This document shows, one piece after another, positions 1 through 8,302 of a DNA stretch of 64,000 nucleotides; position 1 is the first letter of the stretch, and every line of letters begins with the position of its first letter. Where the stretch lies: the NCBI GenBank assembly GCA_016708315.1, contig JADJGC010000003.1, positions 124,001 to 188,000 of the forward strand, read 5' to 3'. The stretch is from a bacterium (GTDB taxonomy: Bacteria > Zixibacteria > MSB-5A5 > CAIYYT01). The notes below the pieces were generated by a model. It was not told where the DNA came from, made no database searches, and saw nothing but the letters and a program-made list of their open reading frames with translations. The position numbers and the translations under genes were made by a program.

Positions 1-467
1 AAGATACGCGCGGGTTGATTCGTGTGCACCAATTTGACAAGGTCGAGATGGTGCGAATTGTAAGGCCGGAAGTGTCGTATCAGGAACTTGATATTATCAC
101 CGGACATGCCGAGAGCATTCTGCAATTGCTTGGTCTGCACTATCGGGTAGTCGAGCTGGCATCGGGCGATATTTCCTTCGCCGCGACCAAGTGCTACGAT
201 CTCGAAGTGTGGGCGCCGGGTGTTGACAAGTATCTCGAAGTATCGTCATGCTCGAATTTTGGCGACTTCCAATCGCGCCGAATGAACATGCGCTTCCGAC
301 CAGCGGAAGGCGAGAAGCCGGTTTTCCCGCATACGCTCAACGGTTCGGGATTGGCTCTGCCGCGCACGGTAATCGCAATAATTGAGAACTATCAGACGGC
401 TGAGGGTAAAATAGTAGTGCCTGAAGTATTGCGTCCTTACATGCGAGGACTTGAAGTAATCGGATGA
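1..467 (+). CDS. serS: Seryl-tRNA synthetase, C-terminal part (cut by window edge)
   Basis: This is the 3' end of a class II aminoacyl-tRNA synthetase that charges tRNA-Ser with serine. The frame is open from position 3, and the first codons give DTRGLIRVHQFDKVEM, the class II motif 2 region of SerS. Further on are the SerS-typical stretches TKCYDLEVWAP and SSCSNFGDFQSRR, then the motif 3 block around LNGSGLALPRTVIAIIENYQ. The protein ends normally in GLEVIG. The N-terminal tRNA-binding coiled coil lies outside the window. The stop overlaps the next start in an ATGA arrangement, so the downstream kinase is probably translationally coupled to it. Confidence 0.95.
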   Translation, partial: DTRGLIRVHQFDKVEMVRIVRPEVSYQELDIITGHAESILQLLGLHYRVVELASGDISFAATKCYDLEVWAPGVDKYLEVSSCSNFGDFQSRRMNMRFRPAEGEKPVFPHTLNGSGLALPRTVIAIIENYQTAEGKIVVPEVLRPYMRGLEVIG

Positions 468-1741
468 GAATTCCGCTTCTAAAAGACCATTCCGGCTCGG
501 CAACGATGCCGGGAGTGTTCAAAGCGTTCATCTTCTTTGGCACGATTGCCATTGCGGCGCTTTTTATGATCTACACGCAGTTCCTTATCAACGGGCTGCA
601 GGAGAACATCAAACGCGATGTCCGCATGTGGGCGAAGCTGTGGGAGTTGGCGGGCGCCGAGGATTCTTCGCCGCGCGTGAACGCGGTTGTTTTTGAAGAG
701 ATCATTCAGAAGGCATATTTTCCGATCATTGTCACCGACCACCATCGCAATCCAGTGTTGTGGGCGCGAATTCCGGGGATTGAAGATACAGACACCTCGC
801 AGGCTGCGCTGAAGACTATCGGCGAGTATCGCGAGCGGATGTTGCGGGAAAACGGCGAGACTCCTGTTGCCTGGAATGGCCAGATCATTCAGTACATCCT
901 TTATGATTACCCGCCGTTGGTGCGGCAACTACAGTTGATGCCGATTATTGAAATCGCCGTTGTAGGCGTGTTTCTGATCGTCGGGTTTGTAGGATTCCGC
1001 AATATTCAGCGTGCGGAACAGCGCAATATCTGGGTCGGTATGGCGAAAGAGACGGCGCATCAGCTCGGTACGCCGCTGACTTCGCTGATGGGATGGCTGG
1101 AAGTTATCGAGACTGACATGAAGGAAGGGCGGTTGAAGTCTGCCGAGAATTCTGCGAGTCAACTTGACAATGTCATCGCCAAGATGCGCAATGATGTTCA
1201 AAGGCTCGATCGCGTCGCCAATCGCTTCGGACAGATTGGATCGATTCCAGAAACGACGCCGAACAATATCAATCCGTTGATACAGGAAGTTGTGAGTTAC
1301 TACTGTCAACGATTGCCGCACGCAGGTAAGGGAATCTCATTGCGATTTGAACCGGGCGCGGATTTGAGCGCCAAGGTCAATCCGGAGCTGTTTACTTGGG
1401 TGATTGAGAACCTAATCAAGAACAGCCTGCAGTCGTGCGATCAGAAGAGCGGCGAGATTGTACTGCGTACGACGGCTGATGCAACAAACGAAAAAGTCGT
1501 AATCACGGTAACGGACAATGGGCCGGGAATCCCGCAGAAATCGCAGAAGAAGATATTCGAGACGGGATTTACGACGAAAAAACGCGGCTGGGGTCTTGGA
1601 TTGACTCTTGCGCGACGTATCATTCAGGAGTACCACAACGGTCGAATCGAGCTGAAAGAGTCGATTCCAAACCAGCGAACCACCTTCCAGATCACCTTAG
1701 CTTCTGCCGAGCCGATCAACCGTGAGAAAGGACAAGCCTAA
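464..1741 (+). CDS. Membrane sensor histidine kinase, candidate partner of PorX
   Basis: A 425-residue two-component sensor kinase. Two hydrophobic segments (about residues 18-41 and 157-180) flank an extracytoplasmic region of roughly 115 residues with no family I can name. The H-box ETAHQLGTPLTSL carries the phospho-acceptor His near residue 199. It is followed by the ATPase domain, with an N-box (NLIKNSLQSC, about 314-323), a G1 box (DNGPGIP, about 351-357) and a G2 box (GWGLGLTLARR). The gene shares four bases with serS and its stop TAA shares one base with the porX start. That coupling makes it the obvious candidate cognate kinase. In Porphyromonas the kinase PorY is encoded apart from PorX, so calling this PorY would be inference. 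Confidence 0.88.
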   Translation: MRIPLLKDHSGSATMPGVFKAFIFFGTIAIAALFMIYTQFLINGLQENIKRDVRMWAKLWELAGAEDSSPRVNAVVFEEIIQKAYFPIIVTDHHRNPVLWARIPGIEDTDTSQAALKTIGEYRERMLRENGETPVAWNGQIIQYILYDYPPLVRQLQLMPIIEIAVVGVFLIVGFVGFRNIQRAEQRNIWVGMAKETAHQLGTPLTSLMGWLEVIETDMKEGRLKSAENSASQLDNVIAKMRNDVQRLDRVANRFGQIGSIPETTPNNINPLIQEVVSYYCQRLPHAGKGISLRFEPGADLSAKVNPELFTWVIENLIKNSLQSCDQKSGEIVLRTTADATNEKVVITVTDNGPGIPQKSQKKIFETGFTTKKRGWGLGLTLARRIIQEYHNGRIELKESIPNQRTTFQITLASAEPINREKGQA

Positions 1742-3303
1742 TGAGTAACGACGTCAAGAGAGTCTTGTGGGTCGATGACGAAGTCGATCTGCTTGAATCA
1801 CACCGAATCATTCTCGAAGGCAAAGGCTTTCAGATTACGCCGGTGGCTTCCGGAGAGGATGCGCTGGTGGAGGTCGGCAAGCACACTTTCGATTTGATTC
1901 TGCTTGACGAAATGATGCCCGGTATGGATGGATTGACGACGCTCGAAGAGATCAAGAAGATCAAACCATATATACCTGTTGTGATGGTTACCAAGTCGGA
2001 AGAAGAGCATCTGATGAATCAGGCGATCGGAAAGAATATTGCCGAATATCTGGTCAAGCCGGTGAATCCTTCGCAAGTACTGGCGGTAGCCAAGAAGATC
2101 CTTGATGCAAAACGGCTTCAGGGTGATGCAGTCACTCGCGATTATGTCCAGAAGCTAAATCAGCTGCGAAGCCGGCTCTATGGACCGATGGAGCCGCAAG
2201 ATTGGGTCGATGTGCATCGGCAGCTTTCGCAATGGGATGTCGATTTTGACAAGATTAATGACGACGGTTTGCGGCAGAGTCATCTTTCTCAAAAGCGCGA
2301 ATACAACATCGAATTTTATCGTTATATCGAACGCGAATATCCGCGCTGGCTCAAGAGTGGCAATGGGCCGGTGATGTCTCCGGCGGTGTTCAAGACATTT
2401 GTAGCGCCGCATATCAATGACAAGAAGCCGACGTTTTTCATAATCGTCGACTGCATGCGACTCGATCAGTGGCTGATGCTTGAGCCGATCATCGCCGAGT
2501 ACTTGGATATCGATTTGGATTACTACTACTCGATCATACCGACAGCAACGCCGTTCTCGCGAAATGCAATTTTCTCAGGAATGTACCCAGACGAATTGGC
2601 TAAGGTGAAACCGGAAATCTGGGAGGGCGGAACTGCCGATGAGCGGAGTCTGAATCGATTCGAAGATTCGCTTTTAGTTGACCAATATAAACGACTCAAG
2701 ATCAAGACGCCCGGCGAGCCGAAGTATTTCAAGATGAGCGATCTCAAGGAAGACGAGAGTTTTCTAAAGCGCTTATCGAGTCATCAGAGCGCACCGGTGT
2801 TGGCGCTGGTATTCAACTTCCTTGATATCTTGGTGCATGGTCGTTCGCAGTCGCGTGCGCTTCAGCAGATTTCTCCCGACGAGGCGGCATTCCGTTCGCT
2901 GATTATGTCTTGGTTCGGTCATTCGACGCTGTTTGATGTTATCAAGCATGTTGCCGCGACTGGAGCGACGTGTGTGATAACTTCCGACCACGGATCGATA
3001 CTCGGAACGCGCGGTACGATTGCCTACGGCAAGAAGGACACCTCGACGAACTTGCGCTATAAGTACGGCGACAATCTCAATTGCGACCCCAAGGAAGCGA
3101 TGCTGATTAAGAATCCGGATATGTATCGACTGCCGAGATTCAATCTGGCGACGACATATTTGATTGCGAGCGAAGATTTCTATTTCGTATATCCGACCAA
3201 CTATAACGAATACAATCGTCAATTCCAGAATAGCTTCCAACACGGAGGCATTACACTGGAAGAGATGATCGTGCCGGTGGCGACACTACGACCAAAGAAG
3301 TAA
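1741..3303 (+). CDS. porX: PorX-like response regulator (REC plus PglZ/alkaline phosphatase-fold domain)
   Basis: A 520-residue protein. Its N-terminal receiver domain has the DDE acidic pocket, phospho-acceptor Asp56 (LLDEMMPG), TKSEEEH, and Lys106 in YLVKPVNP. The remainder, from about residue 225, is a PglZ/alkaline phosphatase-superfamily domain. Expected metal-site elements are visible: FFIIVDCMRLDQW (about 231), ATPFSRNAIFSGM, TSDHGS (about 415) and QHGGITLEEMIVPV near the end. Domain order and length (about 518) match Porphyromonas PorX, a regulator of the type IX secretion system. It has no DNA-binding domain, so its output is probably enzymatic or through partner proteins. Three secreted proteins with T9SS-like C-terminal domains lie about 35 kb downstream, which fits the assignment. 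Confidence 0.85.
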   Translation: MSNDVKRVLWVDDEVDLLESHRIILEGKGFQITPVASGEDALVEVGKHTFDLILLDEMMPGMDGLTTLEEIKKIKPYIPVVMVTKSEEEHLMNQAIGKNIAEYLVKPVNPSQVLAVAKKILDAKRLQGDAVTRDYVQKLNQLRSRLYGPMEPQDWVDVHRQLSQWDVDFDKINDDGLRQSHLSQKREYNIEFYRYIEREYPRWLKSGNGPVMSPAVFKTFVAPHINDKKPTFFIIVDCMRLDQWLMLEPIIAEYLDIDLDYYYSIIPTATPFSRNAIFSGMYPDELAKVKPEIWEGGTADERSLNRFEDSLLVDQYKRLKIKTPGEPKYFKMSDLKEDESFLKRLSSHQSAPVLALVFNFLDILVHGRSQSRALQQISPDEAAFRSLIMSWFGHSTLFDVIKHVAATGATCVITSDHGSILGTRGTIAYGKKDTSTNLRYKYGDNLNCDPKEAMLIKNPDMYRLPRFNLATTYLIASEDFYFVYPTNYNEYNRQFQNSFQHGGITLEEMIVPVATLRPKK

Positions 3304-3747
3304 ATGGCGCAGCAGAATTTCGTTACCAACTCTGAAACCGAAACTGCGGCGATTGCCCGCGATTTAGCCGGGCAGTTGACAGCCGGCGATGTTGTGTTGT
3401 TTTATGGCTCGCTGGGAGCTGGAAAAACGGCGTTTATTCGCGGCCTGCTTGAATACTTTGATTCCAAAATAGAAGTGACTTCGCCGACCTACACGCTTGT
3501 CAACGTATATCCGACAAAACCGCAGATTTTTCACTTTGATCTTTATCGTCTTCGCGACGAAAACGATTTGCTCGATTTGGGGTTTGACGAGTATCTTGAC
3601 TCCGGCGGCATAGTCTTGGTCGAATGGGCGGAGAAGTGCGGCCGATTCAAACCGGCAACGGGATTTATTGTGACTTTGGAGATTGAGGGTCAGACGACAC
3701 GGAAGTTATCAATAGGGCGGATCGAAGATGTTAGTCTTAGCGCTTGA
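3304..3747 (+). CDS. tsaE: tRNA threonylcarbamoyladenosine biosynthesis ATPase TsaE
   Basis: A 147-residue P-loop ATPase needed with TsaB, TsaC and TsaD to make N6-threonylcarbamoyladenosine at position 37 of ANN-decoding tRNAs. Visible hallmarks are the Walker A loop GSLGAGKTAF, the TSPTYTLVNVY segment, HFDLYRL and VLVEWAEK. The length is normal for the family. The ATG follows the porX stop directly, and the 3' end overlaps tsaB by 20 bases, so all three are probably co-translated from one message. Confidence 0.95.
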   Translation: MAQQNFVTNSETETAAIARDLAGQLTAGDVVLFYGSLGAGKTAFIRGLLEYFDSKIEVTSPTYTLVNVYPTKPQIFHFDLYRLRDENDLLDLGFDEYLDSGGIVLVEWAEKCGRFKPATGFIVTLEIEGQTTRKLSIGRIEDVSLSA

Positions 3748-4822
3748 TACCGCCAGCGAGCGATTGTTAGCGGGAATTGCCAATGAAACGGGTATTCTTG
3801 CGGATCACGTCGGCGAACCGGACCGCTCGCACTCCGAGAAAGTCATTGCGGCACTTGACAGTCTGTTCAAGAAGGCTGATATTGATCCATCCGAACTCGA
3901 CGCCCTGGCAATTGCTGTCGGACCGGGATCATTTACCGGTTTGCGGGTGGGAATAGCCACGGTACTCGGTTTGGCACAGGCGTGGAAGAAACCGATTCTC
4001 TCGGCAGGCAATATGCGGTTGGCACGATTGTTCTTTTCGGAGCGCAATCTTGAACCGATTATCGTTACGCATTGTCGCGGCGAGGAATTTTATCTGTCGA
4101 AGTCGGGTGAAAGTGTGGAAATTCTGGGAAGTCAGACAATAATTGAAAACTATGGGGACCGACAGTTCGGCGGTTTTGGCGCCGAGCGATTGTCCGATCT
4201 TGCGGCAAAGCGAGAGCGCGTGATTTCGTTGATCTCGCCAACTATTTGGGGTGGAGGAGACTTTGCTTTGATGGTTGCGCGCAATCCTGAGAAGTTTAAG
4301 GCACTTGATCCGGCCAACCTCGATGTCAATTACGTGCTTAAATCACAGCCGGAGCAGAAACGCGACGCGGCGACAGTTGCGATTACGGTCGGCGAATTGA
4401 AACACGAGGATCTAGCTGATGTCGTGCGAATTGAGCGTGAGGCTTTTACGGATCCCTGGGATGAGCAGAATTTCATGGCTGATATTGAAAACGATCATGT
4501 CATCACGCTGGCTGCGCGCGATTCAAATGTATGTGTAGGATATCTAAGCTGCGTCGCTCTTGATGACTATGGCTATGTTGCCAATGTCGCAGTCGATGGC
4601 GAATATCGTTCGAAAGGTGTGGGCAAGGCTTTGATGGATGAACTGAGCAAGCTATTGCTTCAGCGCAATATCAGCGATATCGTGCTGGATGTTCGAGTTT
4701 CAAACTCGCGCGCCATCGGCTTCTATGAAAAATACGGCTTTAGCGTCATAACCCGGCGCAAGGGCTTCTATTCGACACCACCGGAGGACTCGTTCACAAT
4801 GTTGAAGAGTTTGGAAGTATGA
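3728..4822 (+). CDS. tsaB: TsaB-RimI fusion: t6A synthesis subunit plus N-acetyltransferase
   Basis: A 364-residue fusion. Residues 1 to about 215 are TsaB, the inactive Kae1-like partner of TsaD: LALDTASERL at the start and the AVGPGSFTGLRVGIAT block. Residues about 222-364 are a GNAT acetyltransferase of the RimI type, with the acetyl-CoA loop in VDGEYRSKGVGKALM, then DVRVSNSRAIGFYEKYGF. In most bacteria TsaB and RimI are separate neighbouring genes; fused forms are known, so this is a natural gene fusion rather than an error. The start overlaps tsaE by 20 bases and the stop overlaps accD by four (ATGA). Substrates of the acetyltransferase half are inferred to be the N-termini of ribosomal or other proteins. 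Confidence 0.93.
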   Translation: MLVLALDTASERLLAGIANETGILADHVGEPDRSHSEKVIAALDSLFKKADIDPSELDALAIAVGPGSFTGLRVGIATVLGLAQAWKKPILSAGNMRLARLFFSERNLEPIIVTHCRGEEFYLSKSGESVEILGSQTIIENYGDRQFGGFGAERLSDLAAKRERVISLISPTIWGGGDFALMVARNPEKFKALDPANLDVNYVLKSQPEQKRDAATVAITVGELKHEDLADVVRIEREAFTDPWDEQNFMADIENDHVITLAARDSNVCVGYLSCVALDDYGYVANVAVDGEYRSKGVGKALMDELSKLLLQRNISDIVLDVRVSNSRAIGFYEKYGFSVITRRKGFYSTPPEDSFTMLKSLEV

Positions 4823-5661
4823 CTATGGAATGGTTTAAACGCAAACCGGCGCCGCCGCCGACTGAGCGCAAGGAAATCCCGGATGGGCTGTGGACAAAGT
4901 GCAATTCGTGCGGCGAAATTATCTATGTTCGCGAACTCGAGAAGGATCTCTGGGTATGCCGCACTTGTTCATTCCATTTCCGCATTCGCTCGACCGACTA
5001 TATGGACATTCTGCTGGATGCCGACAGTTTCACAGAATATGATTCCGGACTGGTATCGCTTGACCCGCTCCAATTTAAGGACTCCAAGAAATATCCAGAC
5101 CGCATTGCCGAAGCGCGCAAGAAGACGGGCCGCAACGATGCGGTAATCTGCGGTATCGGCGCCATCGACGGACGGCAGGTGTCGTTTGCGATTATGGACT
5201 TCTCGTTTGTGGGCGGCAGTATGGGAAGCGTCGTCGGCGAGAAGATCGCGCGCACTATCGAACGCGCGCTGGACCGGCAAGTACCGCTAATCATCGTTTC
5301 GTGTTCGGGCGGTGCAAGAATGCAAGAGGGCATTCTCTCGCTTTTGCAAATGGCAAAGACTTCGGGATTGCTGGCGCGGTTATCGGATACGAAGATTCCT
5401 TACATATCTATTCTGACCAATCCAACTACGGCAGGCGTTATGGCGAGTTATGCTTCGCTGGGTGATGTAAACATTGCCGAGCCGGGCGCATTGCTGGGTT
5501 TTGCGGGACGGCGCGTCATTGAGCAGACCATCGGCCAGAAACTCCCCGAGAATTTCCAGACATCGGAGTTCTTCAAGGATCACGGATTCCTGGACAAGAT
5601 TGTGCATCGCCACGAATTGCGCAAGACAGTGGCGCTGCTTCTGGACTACTTCAGCCAGTAG
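4819..5661 (+). CDS. accD: Acetyl-CoA carboxylase carboxyltransferase beta subunit
   Basis: A 280-residue subunit that, with AccA, moves the carboxyl group from biotin to acetyl-CoA, giving malonyl-CoA for fatty acid synthesis. The N-terminal zinc ribbon is complete, with Cys at 28, 31, 47 and 50. The crotonase-fold core follows, with the SCSGGARMQEGILSLLQMAKT block and the ILTNPTTAGVMASYASLGD segment typical of AccD. Length is normal. It overlaps the tsaB-rimI stop by four bases and lies three bases before folC, the accD-folC order seen in many bacteria. Confidence 0.96.
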   Translation: MTMEWFKRKPAPPPTERKEIPDGLWTKCNSCGEIIYVRELEKDLWVCRTCSFHFRIRSTDYMDILLDADSFTEYDSGLVSLDPLQFKDSKKYPDRIAEARKKTGRNDAVICGIGAIDGRQVSFAIMDFSFVGGSMGSVVGEKIARTIERALDRQVPLIIVSCSGGARMQEGILSLLQMAKTSGLLARLSDTKIPYISILTNPTTAGVMASYASLGDVNIAEPGALLGFAGRRVIEQTIGQKLPENFQTSEFFKDHGFLDKIVHRHELRKTVALLLDYFSQ

Positions 5662-5664
5662 ACT

Positions 5665-6984
5665 ATGCGTTACGACGACGCGATTAAGTTTATCTACAAT
5701 CTTGAGCTGTTCGGCATCAAGATGGGGCTGGATAATATCACCCGCTTTCTCGACCACCTCGGCAATCCGCAGGATAGTTTCAAGTCGATTCACGTAGCAG
5801 GAACGAACGGCAAGGGGTCGGTTTCGTCGCTGATGTTTTCCGTGCTTTGCAAGGCCGGTTACAAGACGGGCGTGTTCACTTCGCCGCATTTGGTGGATTT
5901 CCGCGAACGGTTTCGGACTGATGCCGGCAATATCGACAAGCGGTCGCTTGCCGAATTCGTCGGGCAGAACAAGCAATTCATCATTGATGCGCGGATAACA
6001 TTCTTCGAGATTTCGACGGCGTTGGCCTTCTGGTATTTTCGCAAGATGGGTGTCGAAGTCGCTGTCGTGGAAGTGGGTCTCGGCGGACGTTTGGATGCGA
6101 CCAACGTTATCAAACCGCGAGTGTCGGTCATCACTCACATTGATTTTGATCACACCAAAAATCTCGGGCCGACACTGGAAAAGATAGCTTATGAGAAGGC
6201 TGGAATCATCAAGGCGGGAGTGCCGTTGGTTACCGGTGAGAAGCGACCGGAACTTTTGACGCTTTTTAAGAACACCTGCAACGAACGCGGCACGAAGCTG
6301 TTTCGCTCGGTCAAGATTTCACGAGATTTTGAATACACTTCGGACGGCATGCGATTCCACTACAAGCTGAACGGCAATGAAGAGACTCTGAGCAGTTCGT
6401 TGGCGGGCGCACACCAGATCGATAACATCGCCATCGTGCTTAAGTGCGCAGAGTTGTTGAATCGCGATAGTCTTTCGATCTCCGACAAAGCGATTCGCAG
6501 CGGTCTCAAACATTGTCACTGGCCGGCGCGTTTTCAAAAGGTTGCCACAAAACCGACAATCGTTCTCGACGCGGCGCATAACGCCGACGGGACAAGGGCT
6601 CTTGTCGCGACTTTCAAGAAAGCCTATCCGGGACGGAAGGCGCTGTTACTATGCGGATTCCTGGAGCGGCCTGATTTGGATGTGATCATGAAAGAGTATG
6701 CGCCGATTGTCAGGCGGGCTGTCCTGACGCGACCCGATTCGACTCGGGCAGCTGAAATCGAGGGTGTAATCTGGGCGGCGGTCGGAGCAGAAATTGACTT
6801 TGATGTGAAGCTCAACATTGCTGAAGCGGTTGACCGTATCCTTCATATCGCAGGCAAAGACGACATTATCGTAATGAGCGGATCGCATTACACATTGGGC
6901 GAGGCGATCAAGCGGCTTCACGCACTGCGTGACAAGAAACAGATTAAACTTCTAACTGCCGATATAACTTTACTGAATGGCTAG
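5665..6984 (+). CDS. folC: Folylpolyglutamate synthase / dihydrofolate synthase
   Basis: A 439-residue Mur-ligase-like enzyme that adds glutamate to folates, and usually also makes dihydrofolate from dihydropteroate. The ATP-binding loop HVAGTNGKGSVSS (about residues 43-55) is intact. It is followed by TSPHLVDFRERF, EVGLGGRLDATNVI and the metal-site HIDFDH; the C-terminal domain has VLDAAHNADGTRA and MSGSHYTLGEA. It ends eight bases inside the next kinase gene, so the two are likely co-transcribed although their functions are unrelated. Confidence 0.95.
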   Translation: MRYDDAIKFIYNLELFGIKMGLDNITRFLDHLGNPQDSFKSIHVAGTNGKGSVSSLMFSVLCKAGYKTGVFTSPHLVDFRERFRTDAGNIDKRSLAEFVGQNKQFIIDARITFFEISTALAFWYFRKMGVEVAVVEVGLGGRLDATNVIKPRVSVITHIDFDHTKNLGPTLEKIAYEKAGIIKAGVPLVTGEKRPELLTLFKNTCNERGTKLFRSVKISRDFEYTSDGMRFHYKLNGNEETLSSSLAGAHQIDNIAIVLKCAELLNRDSLSISDKAIRSGLKHCHWPARFQKVATKPTIVLDAAHNADGTRALVATFKKAYPGRKALLLCGFLERPDLDVIMKEYAPIVRRAVLTRPDSTRAAEIEGVIWAAVGAEIDFDVKLNIAEAVDRILHIAGKDDIIVMSGSHYTLGEAIKRLHALRDKKQIKLLTADITLLNG

Positions 6985-8299
6985 ACAAGTACGAAAGAGC
7001 AGCGACGATGCGCCGGAACGTCAGAATCCGCCGTCACAACTGGCGGAACTGACCGAGGCGAATAAGCGGCTCAAACGAAAGATTTTCGATCTCTATACTA
7101 TCTTCGAGATTTCGAAACATCTCAATTCAGTTTTGAACACCGAGACACTTCTCGACGGCATCATATTGACCTGTATTGGCCAAATGGGCGTCAACGGCGC
7201 GGCGATTTTTATCGTCCGCAGTCATGAGAATGATGATTTATCATTGGCAAAGACCAAAGGGCTTGCGGTCGAGCCGACGACCCAGATGGTGATCAAGGAA
7301 GACAGTCCTGTTCTACGCTTGATCCAGAGTATGCACGGCAAGCCGATGTCGTACTCGGAAATCCGCCAGCGCCTCGGTGATGTAAACGAAGTCAAATTGC
7401 TGGAATCGCTTGAATGTGAGTTTCTAATTCCGATGTCGCTGCAAAATCGCGTGCGCGGTCTGCTGTCGGTAACTCGAAAGATCTCCGGTACTTCGTTTTT
7501 CGAGGACGATTTGGAGTTTCTTGCGATCCTCGCAAATCAGCTCTCGGTAGCAGTTGAAAATGCGCGCTTGTTCGACTCGGAAAAGGAAGCGCTCGAGCGA
7601 CTACGCACCGCCCAGCTGCAATTGTTGCAGGCGGAAAAACTCGCGGCACTGGGGCAACTCTCGGCACGCGTTGCACACGAGGTTAATAACCCGCTGGGGA
7701 TTATCAAGAACTATCTGCTGATGATTCGCGAGCAGGAGTCGATGGATAAGCAGTCGGTTGAGTATGTACAAATTGTCACAGAGGAAGTCGACCGCATCGC
7801 CGGTATTGTAAGGCAATTGCTGGATATGTTCAAGCCGCGCCAGGATGGCTTTGCGGACACTGATGTCGAAGCGGTCATCGACGAAACTCTGCTCTTGTTG
7901 TCGCTTCACGCGCAAAAGGGTAAGGTCACGATCAATAAGAAGTTGCCGGAGCCATTTCCTCACGTATATGGTTCTGCCGAGCAACTCAAGCAGGTATTCC
8001 TAAATTTGATGATAAATTCCTGCGATTTCATGCCTTCAGGTGGTAGAATAGATATAGGCGGTGAAGTCGACGATCGTAGTCTGCGGCTGTACTTCACCGA
8101 CTGGGGTCCCGGAATCGCGCCGGAAATCATTGAGAAGATCTGGGAGCCGTTCTTTACAACAAAATCTGCCGGCAAGGGCACCGGGTTGGGGTTGAGTGTG
8201 TGTTACAGCATCATCAAGGCGCATAGCGGCGAGATAGAAGCCGACAACGTTGACGGCGCCGGAGCGCGGTTTACGATTACTTTGCCGACAAAGAAATAG
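6977..8299 (+). CDS. Soluble GAF-domain sensor histidine kinase
   Basis: A 440-residue kinase without membrane segments. A short N-terminal linker leads to a GAF domain at about residues 35-195. Then comes a HisKA domain with the H-box ARVAHEVNNPLGIIKNYL near residue 230, and an ATPase domain from about 320 with an N-box (NLMINSCDFMP), DWGPGIAPE and GTGLGLSVCYSI. The ligand of the GAF domain cannot be read from sequence; an intracellular signal is likely. It overlaps folC by eight bases and is followed after three bases by a REC-GAF-GAF-kinase, so the two probably form one pathway. A broken NtrC-type regulator 2.3 kb downstream is a possible output. Confidence 0.9.
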   Translation: MARQVRKSSDDAPERQNPPSQLAELTEANKRLKRKIFDLYTIFEISKHLNSVLNTETLLDGIILTCIGQMGVNGAAIFIVRSHENDDLSLAKTKGLAVEPTTQMVIKEDSPVLRLIQSMHGKPMSYSEIRQRLGDVNEVKLLESLECEFLIPMSLQNRVRGLLSVTRKISGTSFFEDDLEFLAILANQLSVAVENARLFDSEKEALERLRTAQLQLLQAEKLAALGQLSARVAHEVNNPLGIIKNYLLMIREQESMDKQSVEYVQIVTEEVDRIAGIVRQLLDMFKPRQDGFADTDVEAVIDETLLLLSLHAQKGKVTINKKLPEPFPHVYGSAEQLKQVFLNLMINSCDFMPSGGRIDIGGEVDDRSLRLYFTDWGPGIAPEIIEKIWEPFFTTKSAGKGTGLGLSVCYSIIKAHSGEIEADNVDGAGARFTITLPTKK

Positions 8300-8302
8300 A
8301 GT

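Noticed and set aside
1741..3303. PglZ-based phage defence (BREX-like) component
   Set aside because: The N-terminal receiver and total length match PorX, and no BREX genes are near.
5380..6153. Minus-strand frame of 257 codons opposite accD and folC
   Set aside because: Both genes on the plus strand are complete and well recognised; the antisense product has no family pattern.
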